A stretch of DNA of 51,287 nucleotides from Microcoleus sp. FACHB-61 (lineage in GTDB: Bacteria; Cyanobacteriota; Cyanobacteriia; Cyanobacteriales; Microcoleaceae): contig JACJNY010000081.1 in NCBI GenBank assembly GCA_014695295.1, positions 1 to 51,287 on the forward strand, read 5' to 3'. Both the position numbers and the translations under genes were made by a program. Below the pieces are notes generated by a model that searched no databases, was not told the origin of the DNA, and worked only from the letters and a program-made list of their open reading frames with translations. Positions 25,248-32,900 of the stretch are shown here, piece after piece; the first letter of the stretch is position 1, and the number at the start of each line of letters is the position of its first letter.

Positions 25248-25487
25248 ATGTTCGATATTTTTGTGACGATCCGCAATCTGAGTAACGTCGCAATGACTTC
25301 AGTTGACGGCATTGCGTTTGTCACTTTACTGACTCAAGAAGGACGAGTGCTGGCCGAGGAGACAGTTGACCTGTTTGAGGCAGATGTGAATTTTGATAAC
25401 CTGAAGCAGGGAAAATATACTGTAGTTGTCAGGCACGAAGGCGTTGAACCTCGATCGGCAACTTGTAGTGTTACAATCGACCCATGA
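25248..25487 (+). CDS. small beta-sandwich domain protein, possibly truncated
   Basis: 79 residues. FDIFVTIRNLSNVAMTSVDG, AFVTLLTQEGRVLAEETVDL and FDNLKQGKYTVVVRHEGVEP read as an Ig-like or carboxypeptidase-regulatory-like beta domain. The stop is TGA at 25485-25487. The same frame then stays open for 68 more codons (to 25694) with GSRTGAAGPSNFNRRETITI and KVKVTPPNSIK, so it may be the front part of a longer gene broken by one stop codon. Confidence 0.5.
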   Translation: MFDIFVTIRNLSNVAMTSVDGIAFVTLLTQEGRVLAEETVDLFEADVNFDNLKQGKYTVVVRHEGVEPRSATCSVTIDP

Positions 25488-26042
25488 ATATCGGGCGATC
25501 GTGCTGACATTTGTTTACTTGGATCTAGAACGGGTGCTGCTGGACCTTCAAACTTCAACCGAAGAGAGACTATAACCATTAAAGTTAAAGTTACTCCTCC
25601 CAATTCCATTAAAATGTTTCGCTATCGAGTACATTTTGTAGAAAAGGGCTTCTGGAGGGAAAAAAACCTGGTTTGTCGGATGAATCTGGTTTGACAGTTA
25701 GCCGATGTGGCGACAACTCTGGCTAGGTTGAAAGTAGAAGAGGCGCGAAAATTTTAACAAGAGTCTGCTAGTTTTGAGGCAAAAGACTCGACGGAAACTG
25801 AAGAGTTTTGAGTGCCTGAGATTGCTTTGTGTTTGCTTTGTGTTTGCTTTCTTTACTCCGCGCAACGCTTGCGTAAATGACAAATCAAAACTATTTTAGT
25901 CGATCGATAGGCGAGTAAAAAAGTTGTCTGTATAAAATTTAATTTCCCTGCAACACAACAACTTTCACCCTTGCGAGTGAATTAGGAAGCCGAAAAACTG
26001 CGTTACACTTATATAGGTATCTTTACAAAACAACATAAAAGC
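25488..26042. other. long spacer before the ferritin-like gene
   Basis: 555 bases. The first 207 are the in-frame open continuation of the preceding small gene. The rest has no convincing gene; a minus-strand frame at 25698-25883 has poor composition. Duplicated TTTGCTTTGTGTTTGCTTTG lies at about 25825-25850. The promoter of the downstream gene must be near the end (ACACTTATATAGGT around 26005-26018 has a -10-like TATAT), but this is not certain. Confidence 0.45.
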
Positions 26043-26939
26043 ATGACTGTTGCCTACCCCCGCAAGCTGCGCAACGCAATGGGAGCGCGCGAAATTTTAG
26101 CTAATGTAGTGCGCGATCGCGAAATTCACTTGATCACCCTCAATCGCTATCGGTTTAGCGAACAGCGCAGTTGCAAAGACCTCACCGACTTGATCGAACG
26201 GCTAGACGGGCAACCGGCCGAACTCGTGCGCGACCTCTCCCGGCACATTTCCGACGAAGCGCGACACGCTATGTGGCTCACCGACTTGCTGGTAGACATC
26301 GGCCAAAATGTGGGAACGCCGCCGGGAGTCTCCTACATTGACGAATTTGAGCGCCTGCTGGACAAAGAGCAATACCGCAACCTCGATGACGGTGTAATTG
26401 CAGCCTTAGCCGCAATCAATGTCACCGAAAAGCGGGGCTGCGAATACTTCTCAGCGCACATCCACGCCCTCAAACAGGCTCCCCAAACCGCAGAAAATGT
26501 CAAAATCCGCGAAACAATCGAAAAGATTTTTCCCGAAGAAGCTGGTCACGTCCGCTGGGGCAACCGCTGGCTGGCCCAAATTGCCGACAAAAGCCCGGAA
26601 CACCGCCAGAAGGTGGAACAGGCAAAGCGCAAGTATGTGGCGATCGAACAAGCAGCTTTTGAATCGGGAATGGATATCATGCTGGGGGCAGAACTCCGCC
26701 GCGTTACCCGCCTCGTGGATATTGCCAACACCATGCCGATGTGGGAACGCCCGCAATACCTGATGGAGCGCTTACCCAGAACCCTGCTCGCCCCCGACCT
26801 GCAAATGACCAGAGTCGATGTAGCTCAGCGCGCCTGGAACCGCGACCCGCAGGCATTTGTGGAGAAATTGGTGCCCATGTTCCTCAACGGCTTGAATACC
26901 ATTGAGAAGAAGCCGGCGGCGACTAAGCCCAAGGCTTAA
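26043..26939 (+). CDS. ferritin-like diiron protein
   Basis: 298 residues, mostly helical. The four-helix diiron pattern is complete: E40 in FSEQRS, E72-x-x-H75 in DEARHAMW, E129 in VTEKRGC, and E166-x-x-H169 in EEAGHVRW. That suggests a non-haem diiron oxidase, hydroxylase or iron-storage protein. About 110 further residues after the core (KYVAIEQAAFESGMDIMLGA, then TLLAPDLQMTRVDVAQRAW) and a lysine/alanine tail are less typical. A soluble protein; no partner gene adjacent. It could act on a fatty aldehyde, tRNA or tetrapyrrole; sequence alone does not say. A hairpin terminator follows. Confidence 0.75.
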   Translation: MTVAYPRKLRNAMGAREILANVVRDREIHLITLNRYRFSEQRSCKDLTDLIERLDGQPAELVRDLSRHISDEARHAMWLTDLLVDIGQNVGTPPGVSYIDEFERLLDKEQYRNLDDGVIAALAAINVTEKRGCEYFSAHIHALKQAPQTAENVKIRETIEKIFPEEAGHVRWGNRWLAQIADKSPEHRQKVEQAKRKYVAIEQAAFESGMDIMLGAELRRVTRLVDIANTMPMWERPQYLMERLPRTLLAPDLQMTRVDVAQRAWNRDPQAFVEKLVPMFLNGLNTIEKKPAATKPKA

Positions 26940-27011
26940 GAACGATCGCGAACCTGGTTGAAACGGCTCTGCAAGTAAAACTTGCGTCTGCCTCCGCAAG
27001 CTAAGAGATAT

Positions 27012-27042
27012 ACTGGTTCCCAGGCATAGCCTCGGAACCAGT
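27012..27042 (+). terminator. hairpin after the ferritin-like gene
   Basis: ACTGGTTCC and GGAACCAGT form a 9-base stem around CAGGCATAGCCTC, with an inner AGGC/GCCT pairing, followed by TATTTAAA. The T run is weak. Confidence 0.5.
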
Positions 27043-27114
27043 TATTTAAAGTCATAATTTTAAGCTTTACCAAGTAAACTGATTATTGGAATAGTTTTCC
27101 GTCTAAATATAATC

Positions 27115-27618
27115 ATGACTACCAGCGAGCCGAACATACAAACAGCTTCCGCAGAAAGCCAATCGAGGGAAAGCGCGATCGCCTCCGAGCAGGTCGAAAA
27201 AGCCACAGCCGTCACCTATGCAGAAGAAATTGAAACTGTCATCGCCAGCATGGCTGTAGACCAAAAAGTGATGGTCGGTCAAAGTGAAGCTGGCGGACAT
27301 CTTTGGAAGTTTAAGTACGGCAGTGTTGAAGTGTTCGTGCAACTCACCGGCGAAACCGAAGATGATACTTTGACTGTTTGGGCTTTTGTACTGCAGTTGC
27401 CGGCGAAGAATGAAGCTCAATTAATGCGGAAAATCCTAGAAATGAATTGGCTGTCTACTTTGGAATCTCATTTTGCCATTGTTGACAATCAAGTTGCGGT
27501 AGTATCGACTCGGACGATGGCCGAAATCTCGACCGGGGAAATTTCTCGGGTTATTACTATTGTCGCCACGATCGCCGATGACAACGACGACCTGCTGCAA
27601 GCAGAATTCGGTCAGTAG
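27115..27618 (+). CDS. YbjN domain-containing protein
   Basis: 167 residues. After a polar 35-residue leader, the YbjN (type III chaperone-like) fold is seen: YAEEIETVIASMAVDQ, HLWKFKYGSVEVFVQL, DTLTVWAFVLQLPAKNEAQL, then ILEMNWLSTLESHFAIVD. The family has a role in bacterial stress and sensory regulation and is widespread in cyanobacteria, without a known reaction. Convergent with the TOPRIM-like gene across an inverted repeat. Confidence 0.8.
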   Translation: MTTSEPNIQTASAESQSRESAIASEQVEKATAVTYAEEIETVIASMAVDQKVMVGQSEAGGHLWKFKYGSVEVFVQLTGETEDDTLTVWAFVLQLPAKNEAQLMRKILEMNWLSTLESHFAIVDNQVAVVSTRTMAEISTGEISRVITIVATIADDNDDLLQAEFGQ

Positions 27619-27625
27619 TCATTAG

Positions 27626-27680
27626 GGTGCGCGACTTTTGAGCGCTCCCCACTCCGCTAAATTATTGGCAGTCGCGCACC
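27626..27680. repeat. inverted repeat between convergent genes
   Basis: GGTGCGCGACT (27626-27636) and AGTCGCGCACC (27670-27680), perfect 11-base arms. Probably a two-way terminator or a REP-like element. Confidence 0.65.
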
Positions 27681-27716
27681 TGACATTTAAGTAGCGTGGG
27701 CGAATTTTGGGTGTAT

Positions 27717-28199
27717 TTATTTAAAGAGAAATGGTTTTACAGATGAAGCCATACGATCTAATTCTCCTTTGTTGTGTTTGAGAAGATTATGTCCCCATAA
27801 CTCATTTGTGTTGTCAGAACAATCTTTTGCAAGAGCTTTTCCAATCTCCTCAAAAGTCTTTTTGATGTCTGTCCTTAGATTCTCTGGTTCAGATAGCACT
27901 CCCAGCACGAATACTCTTGCTTTTAGATCATCTGGAATATGACTTTCTACATAACTCAACCGATTTTCATTCTCATCGAAATCAATGAGCAAAACCATCA
28001 TTCTTTCTGGTAATTGTCGCATTTCAGACGCATAATTCTTCGTGAATTCCTCCACAGTTTTTTTCCAACCACCAGGAAGTGGCAGGACTTTAACAGCACG
28101 GTTATTAAGGTATGGCTCAAGAAGAAATCCGTTGGCAATCTGGCGATTAGCATCATCTTCGGCCAACACAAGAATGTGCGGTTGATACTTATTACTCAT
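27717..28199 (-). CDS. TOPRIM-like partner of AAA ATPase, candidate defence nuclease
   Basis: 160 residues. HILVLAEDDANRQIANGFLL near 8-27 places an acidic residue (E14) at the end of the first strand, and VLLIDFDENENRL gives a DxD (D73, D75) at the end of a later strand; this is the TOPRIM arrangement. FVLGVLSEPENLR and LWGHNLLKHNKGELDRM look strongly conserved. The start codon overlaps the ATPase stop (ATGA at 28196-28199), implying translational coupling. ATPase + TOPRIM pairs include OLD-family nucleases, Gabija GajA and PARIS AriA/AriB, but this protein is far smaller than AriB and stands alone from the ATPase. The TOPRIM call is motif-based inference; a role in phage defence is inferred from architecture. 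Confidence 0.6.
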   Translation of the reverse strand: MSNKYQPHILVLAEDDANRQIANGFLLEPYLNNRAVKVLPLPGGWKKTVEEFTKNYASEMRQLPERMMVLLIDFDENENRLSYVESHIPDDLKARVFVLGVLSEPENLRTDIKKTFEEIGKALAKDCSDNTNELWGHNLLKHNKGELDRMASSVKPFLFK

Positions 28200-29320
28200 A
28201 GCTCTATGTCGCCACCAATCAAGGCATTTATCAGGTCGCCTTTAACAGACATCTCACTCAGCGGTCTGACTAAAGTTGGCTCTAAGTGGCTTTTGCGATC
28301 TAATACAAAGGTATTTTCATTTGAAAACTTGCGGATTGCTTCAGGATTATGCGATGTCACTAAGATTTGACCGCTATTTTTAAATGAGCGTCGCAGAGAC
28401 ATTACAAAATGTCCAACCTCCGATAAGGATAGATAGTTATCTGGCTCGTCCCAAAAGCAAAAAAGTGGGCCATAAAATTTGTTGGCAGCCAAGACAACAG
28501 CGCAAAGAAAAAAGCATTTCTCCCCGTCAGATAAGTCATTAAATTCAATACTCAGATTCGCATTATTTGCTTCAAACCGAACAATCATGCTTTTCGAGTC
28601 TTTGCCGATTAGTTCATTCAGAAAATCCTGAATGTCAGGCATGACTTCTCGGAGATATTTATCAACCTGTGTGTAGGCCGCAGGATAGCGACTCAGTAAG
28701 CCCGAAACCCACTCCCCAAAGTTTGAACCATCTAGCTTTGGCTCCAAAGTTTCACCGTTTGAGTCTCCAGTCATTAAGCTGGGAATCGGGGCTAAAATGA
28801 TCGTGCGAGCCAGCCAAGTCTTGAAAATATGAAGCGGATCGGTCTCAGATTGCTCCTGAATTACGGGCAGGGCAACAAGATGCCAATCTACCCGAAACTG
28901 AGCTTCACGATTTGGGGATCTGGTGTGAAGAGTGACTTGGGCTTCTTTTCGAGAGTAAATTGGATCTCCTGCAACTAGCAGTTCCTCTTCAAACACTCGA
29001 AGCTCTCTAAATTTTTCGGGTAAATCTAAGGCAAGAACATATTTGTATAATTTATCTTGGAGTAATACTTCTATTTCAAACCGGATCGGAACATCAGACC
29101 TTCCACGAGCGAAATCTTTCGAGCTAATAAGGTTAAGTTTTTCAAGATCGCGCATTCTATTGATGCCTCGACAAATCTTCTGAAGGACTTCTAATGCAGA
29201 GGCAATAGTTGATTTACCTGCACCATTTTTTCCAATCAAGAGAGCAGATGGCATCCCCTTTATGGGCAGTTCAAAGTTTTCTAGGCATCTGAAGTTGTGT
29301 ACATATAGTCTTTGGAGCAT
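28196..29320 (-). CDS. AAA/ABC-type ATPase (OLD/RecF-like), candidate defence component
   Basis: 374 residues. Walker A LIGKNGAGKST at 29-39, signature LSDGE at 263-267, Walker B FCFWDEP at 287-293, and switch histidine in VTSHNP at H324: an SMC/ABC-like ATPase of the AAA_21 type, where dimerisation around ATP controls a partner. The start QRLYVHNFRCLENFELPIKG is the usual N-terminal strand of OLD/RecF-type proteins. It is co-translated with the TOPRIM-like protein, so the ATPase probably gates that nuclease. Flanks are ordinary chromosomal genes (ybjN-like and DUF212), which makes this a 1.6-kb insertion. An inverted repeat lies about 45 bases upstream. Confidence 0.8.
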   Translation of the reverse strand: MLQRLYVHNFRCLENFELPIKGMPSALLIGKNGAGKSTIASALEVLQKICRGINRMRDLEKLNLISSKDFARGRSDVPIRFEIEVLLQDKLYKYVLALDLPEKFRELRVFEEELLVAGDPIYSRKEAQVTLHTRSPNREAQFRVDWHLVALPVIQEQSETDPLHIFKTWLARTIILAPIPSLMTGDSNGETLEPKLDGSNFGEWVSGLLSRYPAAYTQVDKYLREVMPDIQDFLNELIGKDSKSMIVRFEANNANLSIEFNDLSDGEKCFFLCAVVLAANKFYGPLFCFWDEPDNYLSLSEVGHFVMSLRRSFKNSGQILVTSHNPEAIRKFSNENTFVLDRKSHLEPTLVRPLSEMSVKGDLINALIGGDIEL

Positions 29321-29361
29321 AGCAAAACAATTCCAAGGAGTGGGAAGTGAAAAAACTTTTT

Positions 29362-29419
29362 GAACTTTTTGAAGTGCTTAATTAGGGAATAGGCCTTGCC
29401 AGAAACTTCCAAAAAGTTC
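29362..29419. promoter_or_regulatory. inverted repeat upstream of the ATPase/TOPRIM operon
   Basis: GAACTTTTTGAAGT (29362-29375) and ACTTCCAAAAAGTTC (29405-29419) are complementary apart from one extra base, with 29 bases between. It sits in the promoter region of the operon and could be an operator, a terminator for crtE/DUF212, or a boundary of the insertion. Confidence 0.45.
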
Positions 29420-29536
29420 GGGTGCTTTTCTGAGCTAGAGACGGATGAGTTGCCGAACAATTAATCCCCGCCGCCAACTTTTACCTCCAACTCGTCAAAA
29501 AACACCACTGCCCCAAATTTACTCCGTACTTAAAAC

Positions 29537-29995
29537 TTAATATGCAGGCCCTGCGAGCCAAGCAATAGTAATTCCCAGGCCCAAACCGACAAGCACTTGA
29601 AAAGGAGTGTGTCCCAGCAACTCTTTCAGGCGAGCCTCATTAAGGTTGTGATCTTCCTCAAAAAACTCGTCAATAATTTGGTTGAGGATGCGAGCTTGCT
29701 TGCCTGCTGCTTGGCGGACGCCTGCTGCGTCGTACATCACAATAATTGCAAAGATCGCAGCGATCGCAAAGTCCGGACTTTCCCATCCCATCGTTTGTCC
29801 GACTCCAGCAGCCAAAGCGCCCACAAAAGACGAGTGAGCGCTGGGCATTCCCCCCGTTGTTACCAAATACTGAAGATTAAACTTGCGATTTTTGACCAAC
29901 TCGATCGGCAGCTTCATGATCTGAGCCGCCAGACAAGCGAGCAAAGCAACCACCAGTACATGATTGTTTAAGACGCTGCTGCAAATTTCCTGCAT
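29537..29995 (-). CDS. DUF212 divergent PAP2-family membrane protein
   Basis: 152 residues. Membrane helices near 10-30, 50-70, 75-95 and 130-150. The family signature is GGMPSAHSSFVGALAAGVG at 48-66 and YDAAGVRQAAGKQARILNQ near 88-106, with GHTPFQV toward the end. Members resemble PAP2 phosphatases and may dephosphorylate lipid or isoprenyl phosphates. It begins 14 bases after crtE stops, so the two are co-transcribed, which fits a prenyl-phosphate substrate. Confidence 0.88.
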   Translation of the reverse strand: MQEICSSVLNNHVLVVALLACLAAQIMKLPIELVKNRKFNLQYLVTTGGMPSAHSSFVGALAAGVGQTMGWESPDFAIAAIFAIIVMYDAAGVRQAAGKQARILNQIIDEFFEEDHNLNEARLKELLGHTPFQVLVGLGLGITIAWLAGPAY

Positions 29996-30009
29996 AGTGT
30001 TTGGTATTT

Positions 30010-30936
30010 CTAGTTACTGCGGCTGGTAATAAAATCGGCGATTGCCAGCAGCGGTAGAGCTTTGCTCCCAAACACTGCCAATTGAGCCTTAGCATCAGCA
30101 ACAAGCTGCGAAGCTTGGCGCCGAGACTCCTCAATTCCCCACAAGCTGGGATAAGTCACTTTTCCTGCTTGAACATCTTTGCCAGCAGTTTTGCCCAGTT
30201 CTTCTTGAGTAGCAGTAATATCCAGAATGTCGTCAATGATCTGGAAAGCCAACCCAATATTTTGAGCGAAACTAGACAGCCGCTGCAAATCCGCAGCCGA
30301 GGCCCCAGCCAGAATTGCCCCACAAACTACGCAAGCCTCTAACAGCGCGCCTGTTTTGTGAGCGTGAATGTAATTCAAAGTTTCCAGAGAAACATCTGTC
30401 TTTCCTTCCGATTCCAAATCAACCACCTGGCCTCCTACAAGTCCAGCAGCACCCGATGCCCGCGCTAAATGGGCGATCGTCTGCAACACCTGTTGGGGGG
30501 GTACGTTCTCAGTTTTAGTGGCGATAAATTCAAAAGCATAGGTCAACAAACCATCGCCAGCCAAAATGGCGATATCCTCGCCGTAGACTTTGTGGTTCGT
30601 CAGTTTGCCGCGCCGGTAGTCGTCATTGTCCATTGCCGGCAAATCGTCGTGGATCAGCGACATGGTGTGGATCATTTCCAAAGCGCAAGCTGTCGGAATT
30701 GCCATAGATGTAGTGCCGCCGGCCAGTTCGCAGCTAGCGATACACAGGATCGGACGCAAGCGCTTGCCCCCCGCTAGCAGCGAGTAGCGCATTGCTTCAT
30801 AAATTTTCTCTGGGTAGATGACCGGGAGTGCACTGTCGAGAGCTACCTCGATCGCCTCTTTTCGATTGACTAGATAAGTAGATAGGTCGAAAGAGGATTC
30901 CGGTTGGGACGAACCCATTTCTGTTGCCAATACCAT
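30010..30936 (-). CDS. crtE: geranylgeranyl diphosphate synthase
   Basis: 308 residues, polyprenyl synthetase fold. First aspartate-rich motif DDLPAMD at 97-103, followed by NDDYRRG; second motif DDILD at 235-239; GGKRLRP at 56-62; KTGALLE near 194-200. Makes GGPP for carotenoids, phytol and quinone side chains. The small residues ahead of the first motif (HTMSLIHDD) fit a C20 product. Operon with DUF212 downstream. The ATG at 30936 is the best start. Confidence 0.93.
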   Translation of the reverse strand: MVLATEMGSSQPESSFDLSTYLVNRKEAIEVALDSALPVIYPEKIYEAMRYSLLAGGKRLRPILCIASCELAGGTTSMAIPTACALEMIHTMSLIHDDLPAMDNDDYRRGKLTNHKVYGEDIAILAGDGLLTYAFEFIATKTENVPPQQVLQTIAHLARASGAAGLVGGQVVDLESEGKTDVSLETLNYIHAHKTGALLEACVVCGAILAGASAADLQRLSSFAQNIGLAFQIIDDILDITATQEELGKTAGKDVQAGKVTYPSLWGIEESRRQASQLVADAKAQLAVFGSKALPLLAIADFITSRSN

Positions 30937-31126
30937 CCCTTGCTCTCTTGTACTGAATAGTTATGTGGGATATTGTGAGCCGTTGGGGTCGCATCGTGCC
31001 GACTTTTACGGCGGTTGTTGCTCGAACCCCGAGCATCAATTAATCATTCTACGGGTGTTGTTGCACAGAAAATCTTTGAGTTTTGATAACTTTGTCAAAT
31101 TACCAGTCAATCTAAAATTTACAATC

Positions 31127-32014
31127 TCAAATCTCAAATCCGCTGATTTGTCTGGCGACTTCCAAAAACCGCTGCACCGCCGCCGTTGGATCGCTGCGCC
31201 AAATTAGAGCGATCGCCACAATGCAGGTTGATTCTGGCAGCGCTTTGTAAACAACCCCGCTGCGCTGAAAATTTTGCATCGACGCCGGGACGATCGCCAC
31301 GCCCATTTCGGCGGCTACCAAGCTGACAATGGTTTGCATTTGAATTGCTTCTTGAGCCGCGCGAGGGCTAAAACCTGCTTGCTGACAAAGACTGACGATC
31401 GGATCGTACAACCCCGGAGCCAGGGAACGGGGAAATAGGATGAACGGTTCCGTAGAAAGTTCGCGTAATTCCACCTTCGCGCGATCGGCCAAATGATGCG
31501 TTTCTGGCAGTGCCACGATCAGCGGTTCTCGAAAAATGATTTCAGAATTTATCCCGTCTTCCTCAACCGGAGGACGCACGAAGCCGATATCAATTTGCCC
31601 GAACCGCAGCCGCTGCAACTGTTCGTTTGTAGTCAGTTCGTGCAGTTCGAGCTTGACGGCGGCACACCGAGTACGAAAGGCCTGCAAAATCGCTGGAACC
31701 ACGTTGTGTGCTGCAGAACTCACAAAGCCGATCGTCAGTTGGCCGAGTTCGCCCCGACTGGTTTGTCGGCCGAGTTGAATTGCTCGATCGACTTGCTGCA
31801 GAATTTTCCCGGCTTCCTCGAAAAAAACCTGTCCCGCAGCCGTTAAATGCACCGTCCGCTTGGTGCGGCGAAACAGTTGAAACCCCAACTCTGCCTCCAA
31901 ATGCTGGATTTGTTGGCTCAGCGGAGGTTGGGCAATATGCAGTTTTTCGGCTGCGCGAGTGAAATTCAGTTCCTCTGCAACTGCAATGAAATAACGCAAA
32001 TGCCGAAGTTCCAT
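31127..32014 (-). CDS. LysR-family transcriptional regulator (CatR/BenM-like)
   Basis: 295 residues. N-terminal winged helix-turn-helix (ELRHLRYFIAVAEELNFTRA, then LHIAQPPLSQQIQHLEAELG), linker helix, and periplasmic-binding-like effector domain from about 90 (LGQLTIGFVSSAAHNVVPAIL; FGQIDIGFVRPP; MGVAIVPASM). Among LysR proteins it resembles the CatR/BenM group that senses aromatic or organic acids. It is divergent from an acetyltransferase gene which is now broken, so it may have lost its usual target. Confidence 0.92.
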   Translation of the reverse strand: MELRHLRYFIAVAEELNFTRAAEKLHIAQPPLSQQIQHLEAELGFQLFRRTKRTVHLTAAGQVFFEEAGKILQQVDRAIQLGRQTSRGELGQLTIGFVSSAAHNVVPAILQAFRTRCAAVKLELHELTTNEQLQRLRFGQIDIGFVRPPVEEDGINSEIIFREPLIVALPETHHLADRAKVELRELSTEPFILFPRSLAPGLYDPIVSLCQQAGFSPRAAQEAIQMQTIVSLVAAEMGVAIVPASMQNFQRSGVVYKALPESTCIVAIALIWRSDPTAAVQRFLEVARQISGFEI

Positions 32015-32125
32015 AGCTCCCCAATCATTTATATTTTAAAAGTATAAGTTGCTAGTTAAACATATATTGGACATTTATGATGGCATTTAATACAGTGATT
32101 AATAGGCGAGATTGAGAATTAAACA
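32015..32125. promoter_or_regulatory. divergent LysR/GNAT promoter region
   Basis: 111 AT-rich bases between divergent start codons, the typical place for LysR binding. TATATTTTAAAAGTATA (about 32029-32045) is a near-palindrome and TTTATGATGGCATTTAA lies further right; either may be the LysR box. Inferred. Confidence 0.4.
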
Positions 32126-32613
32126 ATGGCTAACTTGGATATCAAAATTAGAGAAGCAGAGCTTGCAGATTTGAAATTAATTGTGGATTTTATTTCACAA
32201 AAAAGCGAGTTCGATGGATGTAAAAATCTGTTGACAGCAACCGCCGATAAATTGCAGCAAACGTTGTTTTGCCAGCCTCCGCTAGTGCGGGTTTTGTTGG
32301 CTGAAGTTGCCGGAACAGCGGTAGGATTTGCTCTTTTTTATTCATCTTATTCAAGTTTATTGACGCAGCCGTGTCTTTGGCTTGATGATTTATTTGTGCA
32401 AGCTACTATGCGGGGAAGGGGAGTCGGTACAGCGCTGTTAAAGTATTTGGCACAAATTGCTGAGTCAACTAATTGCGGCCGCATGGAATGGACTGTTAAT
32501 ACTGCCAATCGCCTGGAATTGATTTTTAAGAAAAGCAGGGAGCGCGTATTTTGGAAAATATTAGGGTTTGCCGTATTGATGGGAATGCAATTAATCTGCT
32601 GGCTGGCAAATAA
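32126..32613 (+). pseudogene. GNAT acetyltransferase, frameshifted and interrupted
   Basis: The first 130 residues are a good GNAT protein: IKIREAELADLKLIVDFISQ, WLDDLFVQATMRGRGVGTAL with the acetyl-CoA loop RGRGVGTALL, and CGRMEWTVNTANR. At that point the frame is wrong. In the alternative frame from about 32514 the expected ending is still legible: GIDF, a TAA, EKQGARILENIRVCRIDG, NAINLLAGK and a stop at 32611-32613. Thus one base has been lost near 32513 and the expected tyrosine of FYEK is a stop codon. The length 488 (489 minus 1) fits exactly one deletion. The apparent longer frame to 32737 runs into AGAAACCGGGTTTCT repeats. Confidence 0.85.
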
Positions 32614-32640
32614 TTTAATAACGAACCGCGTGTTCGTCTC

Positions 32641-32704
32641 AGAAACCCGGTTTCTACGAGAAATAGGTTTAGTAACGAGAAATATAGGTAGAAACCGGGT
32701 TTCT
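32641..32704. repeat. pair of AGAAACCGGGTTTCT palindromes
   Basis: Copies at 32641-32655 and 32690-32704, same family as 10351-10509. Confidence 0.85.
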
Positions 32705-32771
32705 AGCTACCCATGCGTCAGTCATATCAATGTGTGAAGGAAGTTTTTTAAAACGAACCGCGAAGGCACTT

Positions 32772-32791
32772 TAGCGAAGCGGCGCGTAAGC
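32772..32791 (+). repeat. dispersed repeat TAGCGAAGCGGCGCGTAAGC
   Basis: 19 of 20 bases match 6149-6168. It is part of a longer ordinary cyanobacterial intergenic repeat (CGAACCGCGAAGGCAC ... GACACGCAGAG) at about 32755-32810. Confidence 0.75.
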
Positions 32792-32900
32792 GCTAGGACA
32801 CGCAGAGAAGAGAACATAATAAAAATCATTGAGTGAGAATGGTTTTATGTTATTTGGCGGCAATTAAAGTCAATGTAATTTACAATTTGAGGGAGTTAAA

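Noticed and set aside
32614..32737. C-terminal extension of the GNAT protein
   Set aside because: It is translation of AGAAACCGGGTTTCT repeats in the wrong frame after a one-base deletion.
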